The notes beneath the pieces were generated by a model, which was not told the origin of the DNA, made no database searches, and saw only the letters and a program-made list of their open reading frames with translations. This document shows positions 6,533 to 8,348 of a stretch of DNA of 8,348 nt, piece by piece. This DNA is from an uncultured Oxalobacter sp. (GTDB taxonomy: Bacteria; Pseudomonadota; Gammaproteobacteria; Burkholderiales; Burkholderiaceae_D): NCBI GenBank assembly GCA_934401755.1, contig CAKRSU010000043.1:1-8348 (forward strand), given 5' to 3'. Positions within the stretch are counted from its first letter, which is position 1. Each line of letters begins with the position of its first letter. The position numbers were made by a program, and so were the translations under genes.

Positions 6533-8150
6533 AATATTGATTTAATTTGATAATAGCAATGACATAGAACATCATTTGCCTGTCCAAAGAATCTTTGTGC
6601 AAAGGAATCATCGTAAGAAATAACAAAGCTTCGATGAGTTCAATCTCATCTTGTTGATATTCAAATTTTTGAGTTATTTTATTGAATACTTCTTCTAATT
6701 TATCTTTAAATTCAATATTCGATTGAATATATATGAATTTATTACCATTTCTCTGAATTTTGAATAATCCATGAACAATAAAATCATATCCTCCTACAAT
6801 TGAATGTCTTAATTTTGCAATGTCATATCTCGGATCACCATAAATAGTCTTTTCTTTTAATCGACCACGGGGATCAATTAATTTGCACAGTAGCGTTTTA
6901 GAATCAAATAAAATATTGGAAAGACAATAATCACCATGAATAATAGTTACTTTTGCAGTTAAAATAAGTTGATCAAGGCATTTGTTTAATTGATCTTTTA
7001 ATTGATTAATATTTTTATAATTTTTTCCATTAATAATGATAGATTGATAATTTAGTATTTCTTCCCAAATTACATTTTGCTGTCTCAAATCTTCTATTCG
7101 CTGCGATGTTTTTTCCTTATATAAACTAATATAATTTTCTATTCGCAATAATGAGGTATAAGATTCAAATAATTTATGTACCTCAAAAAGTCTTCTAACA
7201 ATTAATTCCCATTCTTCAATTCCTAAATTACCGTAAATAAACAATTCTGATAATGGTGGATATCCATACATTTCCATAGTCAATGAAGCTGTATCTATAT
7301 CATCATTAAATGAAAGAATTCTTGGAATTAATGTTTGTAATTCATTAGGCAGAGAACGATACCAATCCCATTCATCTCTTAATTTCTGGATATTGGTTGA
7401 TCGCTTTGTAATAATTGATCGAATTGGATCAGTATAGAGCGAATTAAACTCACGAGAATTGTAAAAATGATTTTGAGCTTTAGTCACACCTGATTTATGA
7501 CCAAAATCAAACCAAGTATTACAACTATAACAGTAAAATGGATGAATAATATTATACTGTTTTATAATATCAAAAAATGTTCCTTTTGATTGAAAAACTT
7601 TAGAAGCAATTTTCTTCAAATCACACACATAACAAAATTTAAAATATCCAACAAATGCTTCTTTATCTTTCAAACTAATATTAGTTTTTTTATCAAATAT
7701 TGTTTCTGATAAACGATTTTTCAGAAGTTTTCCCAATGTCCAACGTTCTGAAGAAAGTATATCGGATGAAAAAATAATCGTATCGTTTTCTACATCTGGA
7801 ATATCTTTAACTAGAGTATCTCCAAAATTAACAACTAGATTTGATCTATCATCGACTTTATCTAAGCCAATCAATAATGAATTGACAATGGAAAAACTTC
7901 CAAAGTTTGCAATTTGATCGCTTGGATCAACAACAATAGCATTACAATCAGAATAACTATTTTCAAGATAATTCAGTAATTGAGTATTCTTTTTATTGGC
8001 AACAATAAATATATCAGAATTTTTTTTAAAACTATCGATGACCCATGCGATAGCTGGTTTACCATGGATAGGAACTAATTGTTTATTATAATTATCATCA
8101 CTTCCAATATTATCCGCAGCTAATATTAATGTCTGATTTTGTGCTTTCAT
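6510..8150 (-). CDS. Nucleotidyltransferase-like / aminoglycoside-phosphotransferase-like kinase fusion, 546 aa
   Basis: Two domains are visible. Residues 1 to about 240 fold like a nucleotidyltransferase: LILAADNIGS (8-17), QLVPIHGKPAIAWVIDSF (24-41), LVVNFGDTL (105-113) and WFDFGHKSGVTKAQ (213-226). The nucleotide loop is degenerate, because the usual AAGxGxR reads AADNIGSDD, without the Arg and with Gly replaced by Asp. About 270-540 is an APH/choline-kinase-type kinase: IIHGDYCLSNILFD (403-416) supplies catalytic D407 and N412, and LIDPRG (424-429) supplies the metal-binding D426. GDPRYDIAKL (438-447) is the usual helix after the active site. The kinase should phosphorylate a small hydroxyl compound or sugar; the front domain may be active, altered or only structural. 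The ATG at 8150 follows galE by 12 bases and has AAGG about 8 bases before it. An A8 run at 8020-8027 lies near the start (codons 42-44). Confidence 0.75.
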   Translation of the reverse strand: MKAQNQTLILAADNIGSDDNYNKQLVPIHGKPAIAWVIDSFKKNSDIFIVANKKNTQLLNYLENSYSDCNAIVVDPSDQIANFGSFSIVNSLLIGLDKVDDRSNLVVNFGDTLVKDIPDVENDTIIFSSDILSSERWTLGKLLKNRLSETIFDKKTNISLKDKEAFVGYFKFCYVCDLKKIASKVFQSKGTFFDIIKQYNIIHPFYCYSCNTWFDFGHKSGVTKAQNHFYNSREFNSLYTDPIRSIITKRSTNIQKLRDEWDWYRSLPNELQTLIPRILSFNDDIDTASLTMEMYGYPPLSELFIYGNLGIEEWELIVRRLFEVHKLFESYTSLLRIENYISLYKEKTSQRIEDLRQQNVIWEEILNYQSIIINGKNYKNINQLKDQLNKCLDQLILTAKVTIIHGDYCLSNILFDSKTLLCKLIDPRGRLKEKTIYGDPRYDIAKLRHSIVGGYDFIVHGLFKIQRNGNKFIYIQSNIEFKDKLEEVFNKITQKFEYQQDEIELIEALLFLTMIPLHKDSLDRQMMFYVIAIIKLNQYFERYGTK

Positions 8151-8162
8151 TATATCTAGCCC

Positions 8163-8348
8163 TTATCTATTCTTTTCCCATTCCCAAGCAGATGCCACCG
8201 CATCGGTCAGTGTTTTTTCTGGTGTCCAATTCAGTTGTTCTTTAGCTTTGCGATTGTCCGCGATGAGAATGGCGGGATCTCCCGCTCTTCTCGCTTGATA
8301 TTGAACCGGAATGCTTTGTTGGGTGATTTGTTCACACACGGCAAAGAC
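8163..8348 (-). CDS. galE: UDP-glucose 4-epimerase, C-terminal part (5' end outside window)
   Basis: The - strand is open from the window edge to a TAA at 8163-8165, giving the last 61 residues. RRAGDPAILIADNRKAKEQL matches the GalE C-terminal RRxGDxxxxxADxxKAxxxL block, which includes the Arg that contacts the UDP phosphates. LNWTPEKTLTDAVASAWEWE matches the final LxWxxxxxLxxxxxxxWxW helix. GalE interconverts UDP-glucose and UDP-galactose, and some forms also UDP-GlcNAc and UDP-GalNAc, using bound NAD+. Here it is the first visible gene of the operon and probably supplies the galactose or GalNAc donor to the downstream transferases. Its composition is clearly less AT-rich than the genes that follow, so the boundary near 8150 may be the edge of an exchangeable cassette. 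A related extended SDR epimerase cannot be excluded from this fragment, but GalE is the best fit. Confidence 0.85.
   Translation of the reverse strand, partial: VFAVCEQITQQSIPVQYQARRAGDPAILIADNRKAKEQLNWTPEKTLTDAVASAWEWEKNR

Overview
The window looks like a chromosomal segment of a gamma-proteobacterium, most probably a member of the Pasteurellaceae. This rests on the AT-rich composition, a NhaR-type LysR regulator, and a long single-strand run of very AT-rich surface-polysaccharide genes that follows galE. The assignment to family is inference; nothing in the window fixes genus or species.

Layout from left to right. Positions 1-204 hold the last 67 codons of an IS1634/IS4-type DDE transposase, whose element appears to end just downstream. 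Next comes an unrecognised conserved-looking protein on the + strand (328-810). It converges, with an 18-base gap, on a complete nhaR-like LysR regulator on the - strand (829-1746). About 480 bases follow without an intact gene. They include one - strand frame broken by three stops (1819-2184), possibly a decayed gene.

From 3229 rightward to the window edge everything is one dense - strand operon, read right to left. It starts with the 3' end of galE (8163-8348). Then come a nucleotidyltransferase-kinase fusion (6510-8150), a small HAD phosphatase (6140-6532), a sugar-nucleotide-type nucleotidyltransferase (5417-6136) and three poorly characterised glycosyltransferase-like proteins (4291-5415, 3245-4294, 2252-3229). 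Gaps are 1-15 bases or the genes overlap, so co-transcription is very likely. No promoter is seen inside the operon; it should lie beyond 8348.

Working model (inference): GalE supplies UDP-Gal or UDP-GalNAc. The kinase, phosphatase and nucleotidyltransferase genes make a nucleotide-activated building block of unknown identity. The three downstream transferases assemble a serotype-specific capsule, or possibly O-antigen/LOS, repeat. The six genes after galE are visibly more AT-rich than galE and nhaR, and I saw no Pasteurellaceae DNA-uptake core (AAGTGCGGT or ACAAGCGGT) anywhere. Both fit a horizontally exchanged cassette between older flanking genes.

The most novel material is the activation cassette with one degenerate and one intact nucleotidyltransferase domain, and a shared hydrophobic C-terminal tail on two otherwise different transferases.
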